Below, piece after piece: positions 28,743 to 37,397 of a stretch of DNA of 64,000 nt (position 1 is its first letter; the number at the start of each line of letters is the position of its first letter). The notes beneath the pieces were generated by a model. It worked only from the letters and a program-made list of their open reading frames with translations, was not told the DNA's origin and ran no database searches. The stretch comes from HTCC2207 sp002685195 (GTDB lineage Bacteria; Pseudomonadota; Gammaproteobacteria; Pseudomonadales; Porticoccaceae). The position numbers and the translations under genes were made by a program. The DNA is taken from NCBI GenBank assembly GCA_051201675.1, contig CP179212.1, positions 1,798,001-1,862,000 of the forward strand. The letters are read 5' to 3'.

Positions 28743-29936
28743 TTATTGAAATTTAGACTCCGTACTTCCTGTAGCTCCCCATAGAACTTCACAACCTGCT
28801 CTCGGTTGAATTGGAATATTGCGTGCTAAAATTAAGCTTATTACCGCCATAATTGCCCCCATCAAAAATACCATCATGGGTGAGACTAGCCAAACCAAAC
28901 CAAATAAGACTGGGATGAAAACAGCTGCAATGTGATTAATGGTAAAGGCTACACCGGCGGTAGAGGCCATATCCGCTGGGTCAGCTATTTTTTGGAAGTA
29001 CGTCTTTATGGCAATGGCTAAAGAAAAGAATAGATGATCAGCCACATAGAGAACCCCAGCCCACAGCCCATCGTTAACAAAAGCATAGGCTATAAAAACG
29101 CAAAATAACCCGCAATACTCAAAAGTTAGTGCTCGACGTTCTCCAATTCGCCCTACAATAAGTCCTATACGCCCAGCAAACGCCCAGTTAAAAACATGAT
29201 TAATCATAAACAATGCTGCGATATCCGAAACACTGTAGCCAAATTTCTCTACCATTAAAAAGCCCGCAAAAACCATAAAGATCTGTCTTCTTGCGCCACT
29301 CATGAAGGTCAATGCATAAAATAACCAATAACGTTTTCTCAACAGTAGGTGTTTTCTCTGAGGCGTCGCACTTTCAAATCTAGGAAAACCTAACCACATA
29401 ATTACGGCAAGAACCAAACAACCCCCTCCACCTACTAGATATATCACTTCATAACTAAGATCGAGATAACGTTGAGCAACCCAAAGAAAACTGTAAACCA
29501 CCAATGAAGCAATGGAACTAACTGCAATCAACTTTCCCAAAACTCCCGGAGCCTCATCGATTGTTAGCCACTGCAATGAAAGCGACTGCTTAACAGTTTC
29601 GTAATAATGAAAACCCACCGACATGAGAAAGGTAGTCAGATAAAGCCCTAAGGCCGAAGGAAAATACCCAGTGATGGCCACTCCAATACCTAGGAGAGCT
29701 AATGCAATATAAGCAAAAGTTTGTTCTTTTATCAGAAGCAGAACAAAAACAGCAGAAAATGCCATAAACCCGGGTATCTCCCGAATGCTTTGCAATATAC
29801 CTATTTCCTTGCCGGTAAATGATGCTCGCTCAATAACAAAATTGTTTAACAGAGCCATCCACGTAGCAAAGGCAAATGTCATTGCAATAGTCATTATAAT
29901 GAGTAAGTTTTTGGGGGTTTGCCACGATTTCAACAC
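28743..29936 (-). CDS. Major facilitator superfamily transporter, substrate unknown
   Basis: The product has 397 residues with about 12 predicted membrane helices and no signal peptide. The start is a GTG. Motif A-like sequences occur after helix 8 (FAGRIGLIVGRIGERRALTFE). It is convergent with the small PGPGW-type gene and lies 19 bases downstream of ung on the same strand. No substrate-specific motif was recognised. Confidence 0.75.
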   Translation of the reverse strand: MLKSWQTPKNLLIIMTIAMTFAFATWMALLNNFVIERASFTGKEIGILQSIREIPGFMAFSAVFVLLLIKEQTFAYIALALLGIGVAITGYFPSALGLYLTTFLMSVGFHYYETVKQSLSLQWLTIDEAPGVLGKLIAVSSIASLVVYSFLWVAQRYLDLSYEVIYLVGGGGCLVLAVIMWLGFPRFESATPQRKHLLLRKRYWLFYALTFMSGARRQIFMVFAGFLMVEKFGYSVSDIAALFMINHVFNWAFAGRIGLIVGRIGERRALTFEYCGLFCVFIAYAFVNDGLWAGVLYVADHLFFSLAIAIKTYFQKIADPADMASTAGVAFTINHIAAVFIPVLFGLVWLVSPMMVFLMGAIMAVISLILARNIPIQPRAGCEVLWGATGSTESKFQ

Positions 29937-29955
29937 TGGTTTATCTTGCCTTGAG

Positions 29956-30687
29956 TTAAAGTTCTAATGAAATTTGTTGGGTATCATGGGACTTCATTGG
30001 GATCTGCCAGTTAATCGAAAAGGATTTTTTGGATATTAGGTAATCATTTGCCAAAGAAAAATGCTTACAGCCGAAAAAGCCTCGATAGGCTGAAAGAGGC
30101 GACGGGTGAGCGGCCTCCAAGATCAGGTGCTTTGATTCATCAATTAGTCTCTTCTTGCTTCCAGCATAATTGCCCCACAACATAAAAACAACAGATTCAC
30201 GTTCATCACTGATTAATCTTATTACTGTATCTGTGAATCTTTCCCATCCTTTATCAGCATGTATACCCGGGCAAGCCTGCTCAACGCTAAGCACGGTATT
30301 TAGTAGAAATACACCCTGCTTGGCCCACTCATCCAAAGACCCATGATTGGGCACAATTGCATTCTGATCAGTCGATAATTCACTGAAAATATTCCTAAGG
30401 GATGGTGGTATCTTATTACCTGGAGCAACAGAGAAACAGAGACCATTTGCCTGATTGGGTCCATGATATGGATCCTGCCCAATGATAACTACTTGGATAT
30501 TATTTAAATCAGTTTGACTAAAAGCAGAGAAGGCTTTCTCAGCCGGCGGATAAATCACCTTACCCAATTGGGCTTGGGCAGCTAAATATTGATTTAATGC
30601 TAACCAATAATCTTTATCTAACTCACCGCGCAAGTTTTTTAACCAAAGGGGAGATAACTGTTTTTTTGCCTGCTCGGTAATATTCAT
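29956..30687 (-). CDS. ung: Uracil-DNA glycosylase
   Basis: The product has 243 residues from the ATG at 30687; an earlier start would add 15 residues. The water-activating loop GQDPYHGPNQANGLCFSV with the catalytic Asp and the Leu/His loop HPSPLSAYRGFFGCKHFS are both complete. It removes uracil from DNA in base-excision repair. This is a standard family 1 enzyme. Confidence 0.96.
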   Translation of the reverse strand: MNITEQAKKQLSPLWLKNLRGELDKDYWLALNQYLAAQAQLGKVIYPPAEKAFSAFSQTDLNNIQVVIIGQDPYHGPNQANGLCFSVAPGNKIPPSLRNIFSELSTDQNAIVPNHGSLDEWAKQGVFLLNTVLSVEQACPGIHADKGWERFTDTVIRLISDERESVVFMLWGNYAGSKKRLIDESKHLILEAAHPSPLSAYRGFFGCKHFSLANDYLISKKSFSINWQIPMKSHDTQQISLEL

Positions 30688-30923
30688 TTTTTGGTTGCTT
30701 TTAGATCTCCTCGAAAGCTCAGAGAGTAACATATTTTATAACTTGTCCCACCAACACAAGCCCTCATAGCAGAGGACATTTGCCAAAATTTTACTATTGT
30801 ATTTCTACATGCCAACCAACGATAAAGCTTAATGAATGAATTTAGCTGGACACTAATTACTAGCATTTAAATTTTTCATAAAGCCGTAAACTTAAACTGC
30901 CCCAAATGCTACAATGGCGTCCT

Positions 30924-32252
30924 ATGGAATCTGTCTCCACTTCTAATATTTGGCGTCTCACCTGGCCCACTATTATCAGCAATATTGTATACATGCTGAT
31001 GGGTGTCGCCTTTTTGAAAATGGCAGGCACTTTCGGTACCGATGCTGTTGCCGCTGTCACTACAGGTCAGCGACTCTATTTTGTTTTACACGCGGTGGTA
31101 ATGGGTCTTTGCAGCAGCACAACTGCCATGGTAGGCAAATACTGGGGCGCAGACAATCGACTGTTGGCTGGACGCTTTGCTGCCCTTTCTATTGTTCTTT
31201 TTCTCCTCGATGGCATGCTTTTCTCGTGGATCGCCATACCCTTCAGAGATCAATTAGTCGGTATTTTTGGTTTATCTGCTAACGGTCACAGCATGGCCGT
31301 CGACTTTATGCTTTGGACCGCACTCTTCGCCCCTGCAATGCTGACAACATTGGTCTTCAATATGGCATTTCGGGCGACAGGTGATAGTACTACGCCTTTG
31401 TGGACAGCGATTGTTGGTGTTATTTTGAGCCTCGCTCTTGGATCTGCAATGACATTTGGTTGGCTGGGTTTTCCTGCGATGGGTATTGCTGGGCTAGCCA
31501 TTGGCGGTGGCATTGCCATGACGGTCACGATTATTATATTTCTACTTATTTGGATATTCGGAGGCTTTCATTTTAAACCTTCAAATCCAATGCCCGATTT
31601 CCTCAGTAATGGTAAGACCTTAATCAATATTGGCCTACCCGCAGCCTTCGAACAAGCTTTTTTCCAAGGCGGATTGCTTATATTTATGGTTTTTTTGGCC
31701 GGCTATGGCAGCGCTCCCTTTGCCGCCTATGGTATCGGTTTGTCAATATTAGGCCTGGTAATTGTCGTCGCCTTCAGCTTTTCCATTTCAAGCGCTACGC
31801 TGGTTAGCCAACACCTCGGTGCGGGTGACTTTAAGGGTGCCTACGACGCAGGATGGAAAACTATGCGCACCTGCCTCTACGTAATGATTACAGGCTCCGT
31901 AGTCATGTGTTGGTATGCTCATGATATTGCTCGCTTTATGATCGATGATCCTGAGGTAATTCGTCATATGGTCCAATTTACCTATATCCTCGGCGCCTGC
32001 CTTCCATTAATGGCAGTAGAATTTAGTATGGCTGGAGCTCTCAGAGGAGCAGGCGATACTCGCTACCCAATGATGGTCACAGTGTTTAGTATTTTATTGA
32101 CCCGTATTATTGCGCCTTGGGTGCTTGTCACAATGGGTGCCGAAGTAGTGTGGCTCTACGCCACCTCTTTGGTCGATTTCTCTATAAAATCTAGTCTAAA
32201 CATGCGGCGCTTTCGTAAAAAAGGCTGGTTTAAAGCACATTTACAACAATGA
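30924..32252 (+). CDS. MATE-family efflux transporter
   Basis: The product has about 442 residues from the ATG at 30924. An ATG 18 bases upstream is also in frame, but it overlaps a TACAAT sequence that looks like a -10 element. Twelve membrane segments form two homologous halves, with the MATE pattern NIVYMLMGVAFLKMAG near the start and GAGDTRYPMM in the second half. These export drugs or metabolites using Na+ or H+. The substrate is unknown. ctaA follows after 12 bases. Confidence 0.88.
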   Translation: MESVSTSNIWRLTWPTIISNIVYMLMGVAFLKMAGTFGTDAVAAVTTGQRLYFVLHAVVMGLCSSTTAMVGKYWGADNRLLAGRFAALSIVLFLLDGMLFSWIAIPFRDQLVGIFGLSANGHSMAVDFMLWTALFAPAMLTTLVFNMAFRATGDSTTPLWTAIVGVILSLALGSAMTFGWLGFPAMGIAGLAIGGGIAMTVTIIIFLLIWIFGGFHFKPSNPMPDFLSNGKTLINIGLPAAFEQAFFQGGLLIFMVFLAGYGSAPFAAYGIGLSILGLVIVVAFSFSISSATLVSQHLGAGDFKGAYDAGWKTMRTCLYVMITGSVVMCWYAHDIARFMIDDPEVIRHMVQFTYILGACLPLMAVEFSMAGALRGAGDTRYPMMVTVFSILLTRIIAPWVLVTMGAEVVWLYATSLVDFSIKSSLNMRRFRKKGWFKAHLQQ

Positions 32253-32264
32253 TATAATCAAGTT

Positions 32265-33317
32265 ATGTTGAATAATCTAACACCTCCGCAACAACAATAC
32301 GACCGACAGGTTGCCTATTGGCTTCTACTTTGTGCTGCAGTTATTTTCGGCATGATCCTACTCGGAGGGGTCACCAGACTAACGGATTCTGGCCTCTCGA
32401 TGGTTGACTGGAAACCAATTAAAGGAATTATTCCACCGATCACTCAAGCTGACTGGCAAGCCATGTTTGCAAAGTATCAGCAGTTCCCAGAGTATCAAAA
32501 AACGAACTTCACAATGACCTTGGAAGAGTTTAAACCAATCTTCATGTACGAATATTTACATCGAATGTTGGGTCGCTTTATTGGCATTATCTTTGTCCTG
32601 CCTTTTTTATTCTTTTATTTCACCAAACGAATAGCCCATGGATTAACTCCAAGGCTAGTGGCCATGCTGTTGCTTGGTGGCAGCCAAGGGCTACTGGGCT
32701 GGTACATGGTTAAAAGTGGTCTTGTAGACAACCCTCATGTCAGTCAGTATCGATTAACCGCTCATCTAGGCTTGGCGGTCTTGATTTATGGTTTTATTGT
32801 TTGGACAGTACTTGATTTGTTAGCTCCTAAACTCTCTCAACCAAAGCATTTAAAGCGCTTCTCTTACACACTGAGTAGTCTGATTTTTTTGATGATTCTT
32901 TCTGGAGGGCTAGTTGCAGGTACTCGTGCAGGAATTCCCTACCCAACGTGGCCTCTTATGGGTGATAGCTTTATACCCCCGGGACTCTATAGTCTTACGC
33001 CATTTTGGCTGTCCGCGTTCGAAGATATGTTAACCATTCAATTTAACCATAGAATGTTTGCCTACTTAATTGTGGTGCTAGTGGTGACCTTTGCCTATAA
33101 AGCACTGAAATCTGATCTTAATGGCCCTCTTAAAGTTGCTATTTATTGCTTTCTTATTCTTTTGGTGGCCCAGGTTACACTCGGAATAAGTACATTGATA
33201 TTTTATATCCCGGTGCCGGTTGCTGCTGCCCACCAAGTATGTGCTGTTGCACTCTTAACAGCATCCCTTTTTGTCAGTCACTGCTTTTCCAATCAAATGA
33301 CCGCACGTGAGTCTTAA
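32265..33317 (+). CDS. ctaA: Heme A synthase (COX15/CtaA family)
   Basis: The product has 350 residues and eight membrane helices. The N-terminal GGVTRLTDSGLSMVDWKPI, the EYLHRMLGRFIG (His-heme ligand) segment, the second-half GTRAGIPYPTWPLMGDSFIP and FNHRMFAY, and the late AAAHQVCA are all typical of the long proteobacterial COX15-type enzyme. It oxidises heme O to heme A for aa3 oxidases. No cta/cox structural genes are nearby, so an aa3-type oxidase must lie elsewhere. The MATE gene upstream is close enough for cotranscription. Confidence 0.92.
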   Translation: MLNNLTPPQQQYDRQVAYWLLLCAAVIFGMILLGGVTRLTDSGLSMVDWKPIKGIIPPITQADWQAMFAKYQQFPEYQKTNFTMTLEEFKPIFMYEYLHRMLGRFIGIIFVLPFLFFYFTKRIAHGLTPRLVAMLLLGGSQGLLGWYMVKSGLVDNPHVSQYRLTAHLGLAVLIYGFIVWTVLDLLAPKLSQPKHLKRFSYTLSSLIFLMILSGGLVAGTRAGIPYPTWPLMGDSFIPPGLYSLTPFWLSAFEDMLTIQFNHRMFAYLIVVLVVTFAYKALKSDLNGPLKVAIYCFLILLVAQVTLGISTLIFYIPVPVAAAHQVCAVALLTASLFVSHCFSNQMTARES

Positions 33318-33351
33318 CCCGGCAAAAAAAAAGAAACAGCGATTGATTCCC

Positions 33352-33367
33352 GTTACATCAATGTAAC
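33352..33367. promoter_or_regulatory. Perfect 7-2-7 inverted repeat upstream of the DUF2147 gene
   Basis: GTTACAT-CA-ATGTAAC is a dyad centred 67 bases before the DUF2147 ATG. It has the size of an operator for a dimeric regulator. There is no T-run, so it is not a terminator for ctaA. The regulator is unknown. Confidence 0.4.
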
Positions 33368-33426
33368 ATTTAATTCATTGAACTTACCGCGAGATGATCT
33401 TGCAAGTTTTAACCGGAGATAAAACC

Positions 33427-33864
33427 ATGCGAACAACTCTTATTCTATTAGTATCCTTATTCTCAACAACCCTTTGGGCTGAAAACATTTCTACCCCCTC
33501 AGGTTTATGGAATACTGTTGATGACACCACCGGTGAGGTTCGCTCTACCGTGAAGGTGACAGTCGAAAAAGATAGACTTTTCGGAACAATCATCGAAGTA
33601 CATGACCCTTTAGAAAAGAACCCAACTTGTGATAAGTGCAAGGGCGAATTGAAAGATCTTCCCATTATCGGTATGCGAGTCATCAATGGCCTCACGTTAA
33701 AGAACGACGTTTGGAAGCGAGGCACTCTTTTTGATCCTGAAAGCGGCAAAGAATATAAGGGAGAGGTGTGGCTAGAGGGTGACCATCTAATGGTTCGAGG
33801 CTATGTGGGGTTTTTCTACCGCACTCAACAATGGCACAAGAAAATCGAAAATAAAAATGATTAA
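33427..33864 (+). CDS. Secreted DUF2147 protein
   Basis: The product has 145 residues from the ATG at 33427, preceded by a GGAG site. A signal peptide (about 1-18, cleaved near LWA-EN) leads to a beta-rich domain starting GLWNTVDDTTGEVRSTVKV and containing a CDKC pair, then WKRGTLFDPESGKEYKGEVW. This matches the DUF2147 family of periplasmic proteins with a lipocalin-like look. The function is unknown. It stands alone with its own upstream region. Confidence 0.85.
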   Translation: MRTTLILLVSLFSTTLWAENISTPSGLWNTVDDTTGEVRSTVKVTVEKDRLFGTIIEVHDPLEKNPTCDKCKGELKDLPIIGMRVINGLTLKNDVWKRGTLFDPESGKEYKGEVWLEGDHLMVRGYVGFFYRTQQWHKKIENKND

Positions 33865-33945
33865 ACATCCATGTGGCATTTGCGCCGCATAAACTTATGA
33901 TTTATGGTCTCGACTCAAAATTTAACTTAGAGAAAGTGATAGATC

Positions 33946-35067
33946 ATGAACCTAGATTTTTCAGATGACCAAAAATTCCTTCAATCCGAAGCAAGAAAGT
34001 TTTTTGATAAAGAGCAAGCTTGCCGAAGAGGCAGAGCCGTTATGGACGCTGGTAGCGACCTAGATCAAGATCTCTGGAACCAAATTGTATCTATGGGTTG
34101 GACTGGGATCAGAATACCTGAACAGTATGAAGGACTCGGGCTGGGTCATCTTGAGCTTTGCGTTATTGCTGAAGAATTAGGTAGATCGCTAGCACCTGTG
34201 CCTTTCTCTTCTTCTGTTTATCTTTTCACAGAAATTCTTGTTAAATTCGCTAATGAAGACATAAAAAAAGACCTACTACCAAAATTAGTGACCGGTGAGT
34301 GTGTTGGAACATTAGCTCTAACCGAACAGCTGTTTGCTCCGACTGAGGATAACATCAATACAAAAGTATCCAACGACCTTATTTCAGGTAAGAAAATCGC
34401 TGTGGCAGATGCTAATGCCGCCACGCACGCAATCGTGGTGTGCCAAGGGGATAAAGGTATTGAGTTGAGACTCATTGATTTATCTGTCAAAAACTGTGTC
34501 TTAGAAAAACAAGCAACCATCGATGATACTCGCGGATACGCGGCTATTGAGTTTAGCAATGCGCCAAGCAAACTGATAGGCGACGCCGAGACTGGTTGGT
34601 CTATGTTGCAAAATGCTCTTGATCAAGCGGCCGTTCTATTTAGCTTTGAACAAATTGGTGGTGCCCAAGCGGCATTAGATATGGCAACAGACTATGCTAA
34701 ACATCGATTTGCTTTCGGTAGAGCAATTGGTTCATATCAAGGAATCAAACATAAGCTTGCCGATATGTATATTGCTCTTACCTTAGCTAAATCAAATACC
34801 TACTATGGGGCCTGGGCACTATCAACCGATTCATCCGAACTGAGTGTTGCTGCTGCTACCGCTCGCGTGAGTTCAACTGGGGCATTTAAACTTTGCGCTC
34901 AGGAGAATATTCAAACTCATGGCGGTAACGGTTTTACGTGGGAATATGACTGTCATATGTTTTATCGGAGAGCAAAAGTGCTGTCTTTGAATATCGGATC
35001 CCTTGCTGTCTGGAAGGAAAAACTAATCAGTGGATTAGAAAAGTCTAATCTCGCAAGTGCAAGCTAA
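33946..35067 (+). CDS. Acyl-CoA dehydrogenase family protein, subunit 1 of a pair
   Basis: The product has 373 residues. The acyl-CoA dehydrogenase N-terminal helical domain (DFSDDQKFLQSEARKFF, GLGLGHLELCVIAEELGRSL) and C-terminal domain (ATDYAKHRFAFGRAIGSYQG, QENIQTHGGNGFTWEYDCHM) are complete. At the position where single-gene enzymes often carry the catalytic Glu, the sequence reads NALDQAAVLF with no Glu. The next gene does have one there, so the two may form a mixed complex. The substrate is unknown. A ribosome site precedes the next gene 3 bases after this stop. Confidence 0.85.
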   Translation: MNLDFSDDQKFLQSEARKFFDKEQACRRGRAVMDAGSDLDQDLWNQIVSMGWTGIRIPEQYEGLGLGHLELCVIAEELGRSLAPVPFSSSVYLFTEILVKFANEDIKKDLLPKLVTGECVGTLALTEQLFAPTEDNINTKVSNDLISGKKIAVADANAATHAIVVCQGDKGIELRLIDLSVKNCVLEKQATIDDTRGYAAIEFSNAPSKLIGDAETGWSMLQNALDQAAVLFSFEQIGGAQAALDMATDYAKHRFAFGRAIGSYQGIKHKLADMYIALTLAKSNTYYGAWALSTDSSELSVAAATARVSSTGAFKLCAQENIQTHGGNGFTWEYDCHMFYRRAKVLSLNIGSLAVWKEKLISGLEKSNLASAS

Positions 35068-35077
35068 GGAGATTTAT

Positions 35078-36304
35078 ATGAACTTTAATGACACTGAGCA
35101 ACAAGCCGAATTCAGAGCCAAATGCAGTACTTGGTTGAAAGACAATGCCCAACCCAAAACTAGCGCCCGTAATGACAAACGATACGGTAAAGCTGACCAA
35201 AAGGAGTTTCTAAAATCTGCGCTGGAATGGCAAAAGAAGAAATTTGACGCCGGCTGGGCTATGTTGCACTGGCCTAAAATTTATGGCGGTTTAGAGGCCT
35301 CACCCATAGAGAGAATTATTTGGGGACAAGAAGAAGCCAAGTTTGATGTGCCTTGGGGCGTCTATGAAATCGGTCTAGGCATGGCTGGCCCAGTGATGAT
35401 GCAGTACGCAACTGAAGAGCAAAAACAACGATATCTCCCACCTATGGCCGCTGGCGAAGAAATCTGGTGCCAACTATTTTCTGAACCCTCTGCGGGATCA
35501 GATGTGGCCGGTTTGCGTAGCCGAGCAGTGCAGGATGGCAGTGATTGGATCATCAATGGTCAGAAAGTCTGGACATCTGGGGCACATTTCTGTGATTACG
35601 GCATTATTGTTGTCCGCCATGATCCCGATGTTGATAAACACGCAGGGATGACTTTTTTCTTTGTTGATATGAAATCTCCCGGTATTGATATTAAGCCCAT
35701 CAAGCAAATCACCGGAGGTTCTTCTTTCAATGAAGTCTATTTTAATGACGTACGCATCCCTGATAGCCAGCGACTTGGCGCTGTTGGTGATGGCTGGAGA
35801 GTAGCAATAACAACACTCATGAACGAACGATTAGCAGTGGGAGATGCTAATGGTGCTGATGCCAAAGAGGCATTCAAGTGGGCGCAAAAGCAAGATGATC
35901 ATGGCCAACCTTTGATACGAAACCGGGCGGTACGAGAATCTATCGCTGATTGGTATTGTCAGGCTAGCGGATTAAAAAACACTAAACTACGCACGATGTC
36001 AGCATTATCACGAGGCGATACTCCAGGTCCTGAAGCGTCAATTACTAAGGTTGTGAGTGCGAACAAATTGCAGGCCGTCGGTAACTTTGGCATCGACTCT
36101 CTCGACATGGCTGGCATGCTAAAAACCGACGACTCTGATGTACATAGTTTCCATGATGCATGGTTGGGGGCTGCTGGCCTAAGAATCGCGGGAGGCACCG
36201 ATGAAATCCTGAAAAACATTATCGCCGAGCGAGTTTTGGGGTTACCTCAGGATCCTCGTGCTGATAAGGGCGTGGCTTTTAAAGACATTCCCTCTGGAAA
36301 ATAA
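35078..36304 (+). CDS. Acyl-CoA dehydrogenase family protein, subunit 2 of a pair
   Basis: The product has 408 residues from the ATG at 35078, preceded by AAGGAG. Motifs: MLHWPKIYGGLEAS near the N-terminus, the FAD/substrate region LFSEPSAGSDVAGL and KVWTSGAHFCDY, LMNERLAVG (possible catalytic Glu) and the C-terminal AGGTDEILKNIIAERVLGLP. The protein is about 30 residues longer than its partner. Paired dehydrogenases of this kind are known from steroid and branched acyl-CoA degradation (FadE26/FadE27 type), which is the closest comparison I can make without a search. Confidence 0.85.
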   Translation: MNFNDTEQQAEFRAKCSTWLKDNAQPKTSARNDKRYGKADQKEFLKSALEWQKKKFDAGWAMLHWPKIYGGLEASPIERIIWGQEEAKFDVPWGVYEIGLGMAGPVMMQYATEEQKQRYLPPMAAGEEIWCQLFSEPSAGSDVAGLRSRAVQDGSDWIINGQKVWTSGAHFCDYGIIVVRHDPDVDKHAGMTFFFVDMKSPGIDIKPIKQITGGSSFNEVYFNDVRIPDSQRLGAVGDGWRVAITTLMNERLAVGDANGADAKEAFKWAQKQDDHGQPLIRNRAVRESIADWYCQASGLKNTKLRTMSALSRGDTPGPEASITKVVSANKLQAVGNFGIDSLDMAGMLKTDDSDVHSFHDAWLGAAGLRIAGGTDEILKNIIAERVLGLPQDPRADKGVAFKDIPSGK

Positions 36305-36364
36305 AAACAGGATATTTACTGCTCTTTGACGAGTATCTCATTAAATGGGTATGTAATGGATGTG

Positions 36365-37261
36365 TCATTTGAGTTGAAACAGATCAAATATCGTCTGTTT
36401 CATCCATTGATGACCCTTGTCGTATTCGCAAATTTTTGCCCAGTAGACATGCCACTCTAAGTTAGGCACATTAAAAGGCAAGTCGACGACAGCAAGACTT
36501 TGTCCTTCTGCAATCCGTCTGGGAAGAGTCAAGAGCATATCTGTTTTCTCGGCGATCGCAATAGCCGTATGAGAGTTTGGCGTTCTGATCTTTATATTCC
36601 TCGTTAAGCCTTGCCGATTTAAGTGTAAGTCTATGTGGCCCTGCCCTTTTCTTCTGCTGGAGACATGCGCGTGAGGCAAGGCCGTGTAATCCTCAAGAGA
36701 AATTGCTTTTTGAGTAACCGAGGGATGACCTTTACGAGTTGCACAGATATAAGTATCTTCCGTTAGATAACGGTGTAATAGGTTGGGCACACTAATCAAA
36801 GGAGCATCAAAGGCAAAATCTAACTGACCTGTACTAAATTCCCTAGCCAAGTCACGTCTGGGAATTAAATAGCTCTCTACTGAAATTCCTGGAGCTCGAT
36901 TTTGCAAAAACTCCATCAAATACGGCAATAAAGAACACTCAGCATCGTCATTCATTGCCAACCTAAATGTACGCGTGGAAGTCTCATAATCAAAGCTGTC
37001 TAATTCATACAAACTTTCATCGAGGGCTACAAGTGCATTTTGAACTCTATCTGCCAGACTCTTGGCAGTGGCGGTAGGAATCATCTTGCCATCTTGCCTT
37101 ACAAATAACTGATCATTAAATAACTCCCTCAGTCTACGTAATGAATTACTCACTGCAGGTTGAGTAATATTGAGACTTTCAGACGCTCGAGTAAGATTTT
37201 TCTCTCGATAAATCGTATCAAAAACCACAAACAAGTTGAGATCGACATTATTTAGTTTCAT
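36365..37261 (-). CDS. LysR-family transcriptional regulator
   Basis: The product has 298 residues. The N-terminal winged helix-turn-helix (VDLNLFVVFDTIYREKNLTRA, then ITQPAVSNSLRRLRELFNDQLFVR) and a C-terminal periplasmic-binding-protein-like effector domain are complete. It is divergent from the third acyl-CoA dehydrogenase, with a 136-base AT-rich gap containing an inverted repeat at 37320-37345, so that gene is its most likely target. The effector is unknown, possibly an acyl-CoA or a fatty or aromatic acid. Confidence 0.9.
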   Translation of the reverse strand: MKLNNVDLNLFVVFDTIYREKNLTRASESLNITQPAVSNSLRRLRELFNDQLFVRQDGKMIPTATAKSLADRVQNALVALDESLYELDSFDYETSTRTFRLAMNDDAECSLLPYLMEFLQNRAPGISVESYLIPRRDLAREFSTGQLDFAFDAPLISVPNLLHRYLTEDTYICATRKGHPSVTQKAISLEDYTALPHAHVSSRRKGQGHIDLHLNRQGLTRNIKIRTPNSHTAIAIAEKTDMLLTLPRRIAEGQSLAVVDLPFNVPNLEWHVYWAKICEYDKGHQWMKQTIFDLFQLK

Positions 37262-37319
37262 TACATTTCCTGAATTATAAGATGCTTAGTATCACTCAAA
37301 CTAATAGTTAATCATAATA

Positions 37320-37345
37320 ATAATAAATTTCAAAAATTTTATTAT
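37320..37345. promoter_or_regulatory. Inverted repeat in the LysR / acyl-CoA dehydrogenase gap
   Basis: ATAATAAA and TTTATTAT form a perfect 8-base dyad with a 10-base spacer, 52 bases before the dehydrogenase start. The location and size fit a LysR-type operator, but the sequence is AT-rich and may be chance. Confidence 0.35.
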
Positions 37346-37397
37346 CTCATCTATGCTGAAAATATTAGTCAATTGATAAGCTAAATGAGGTGCTCCT

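Noticed and set aside
30733..30923. RNA gene in the ung to MATE gap
   Set aside because: The gap is AT-rich, lacks a terminator and shows only promoter-like sequence for the divergent genes.
33380..33402. Sigma-E-like promoter upstream of the DUF2147 gene
   Set aside because: GAACTT is present, but the only TCT follows after 12 bases, and no TCTGA/TCTAA occurs at 16-17 bases.
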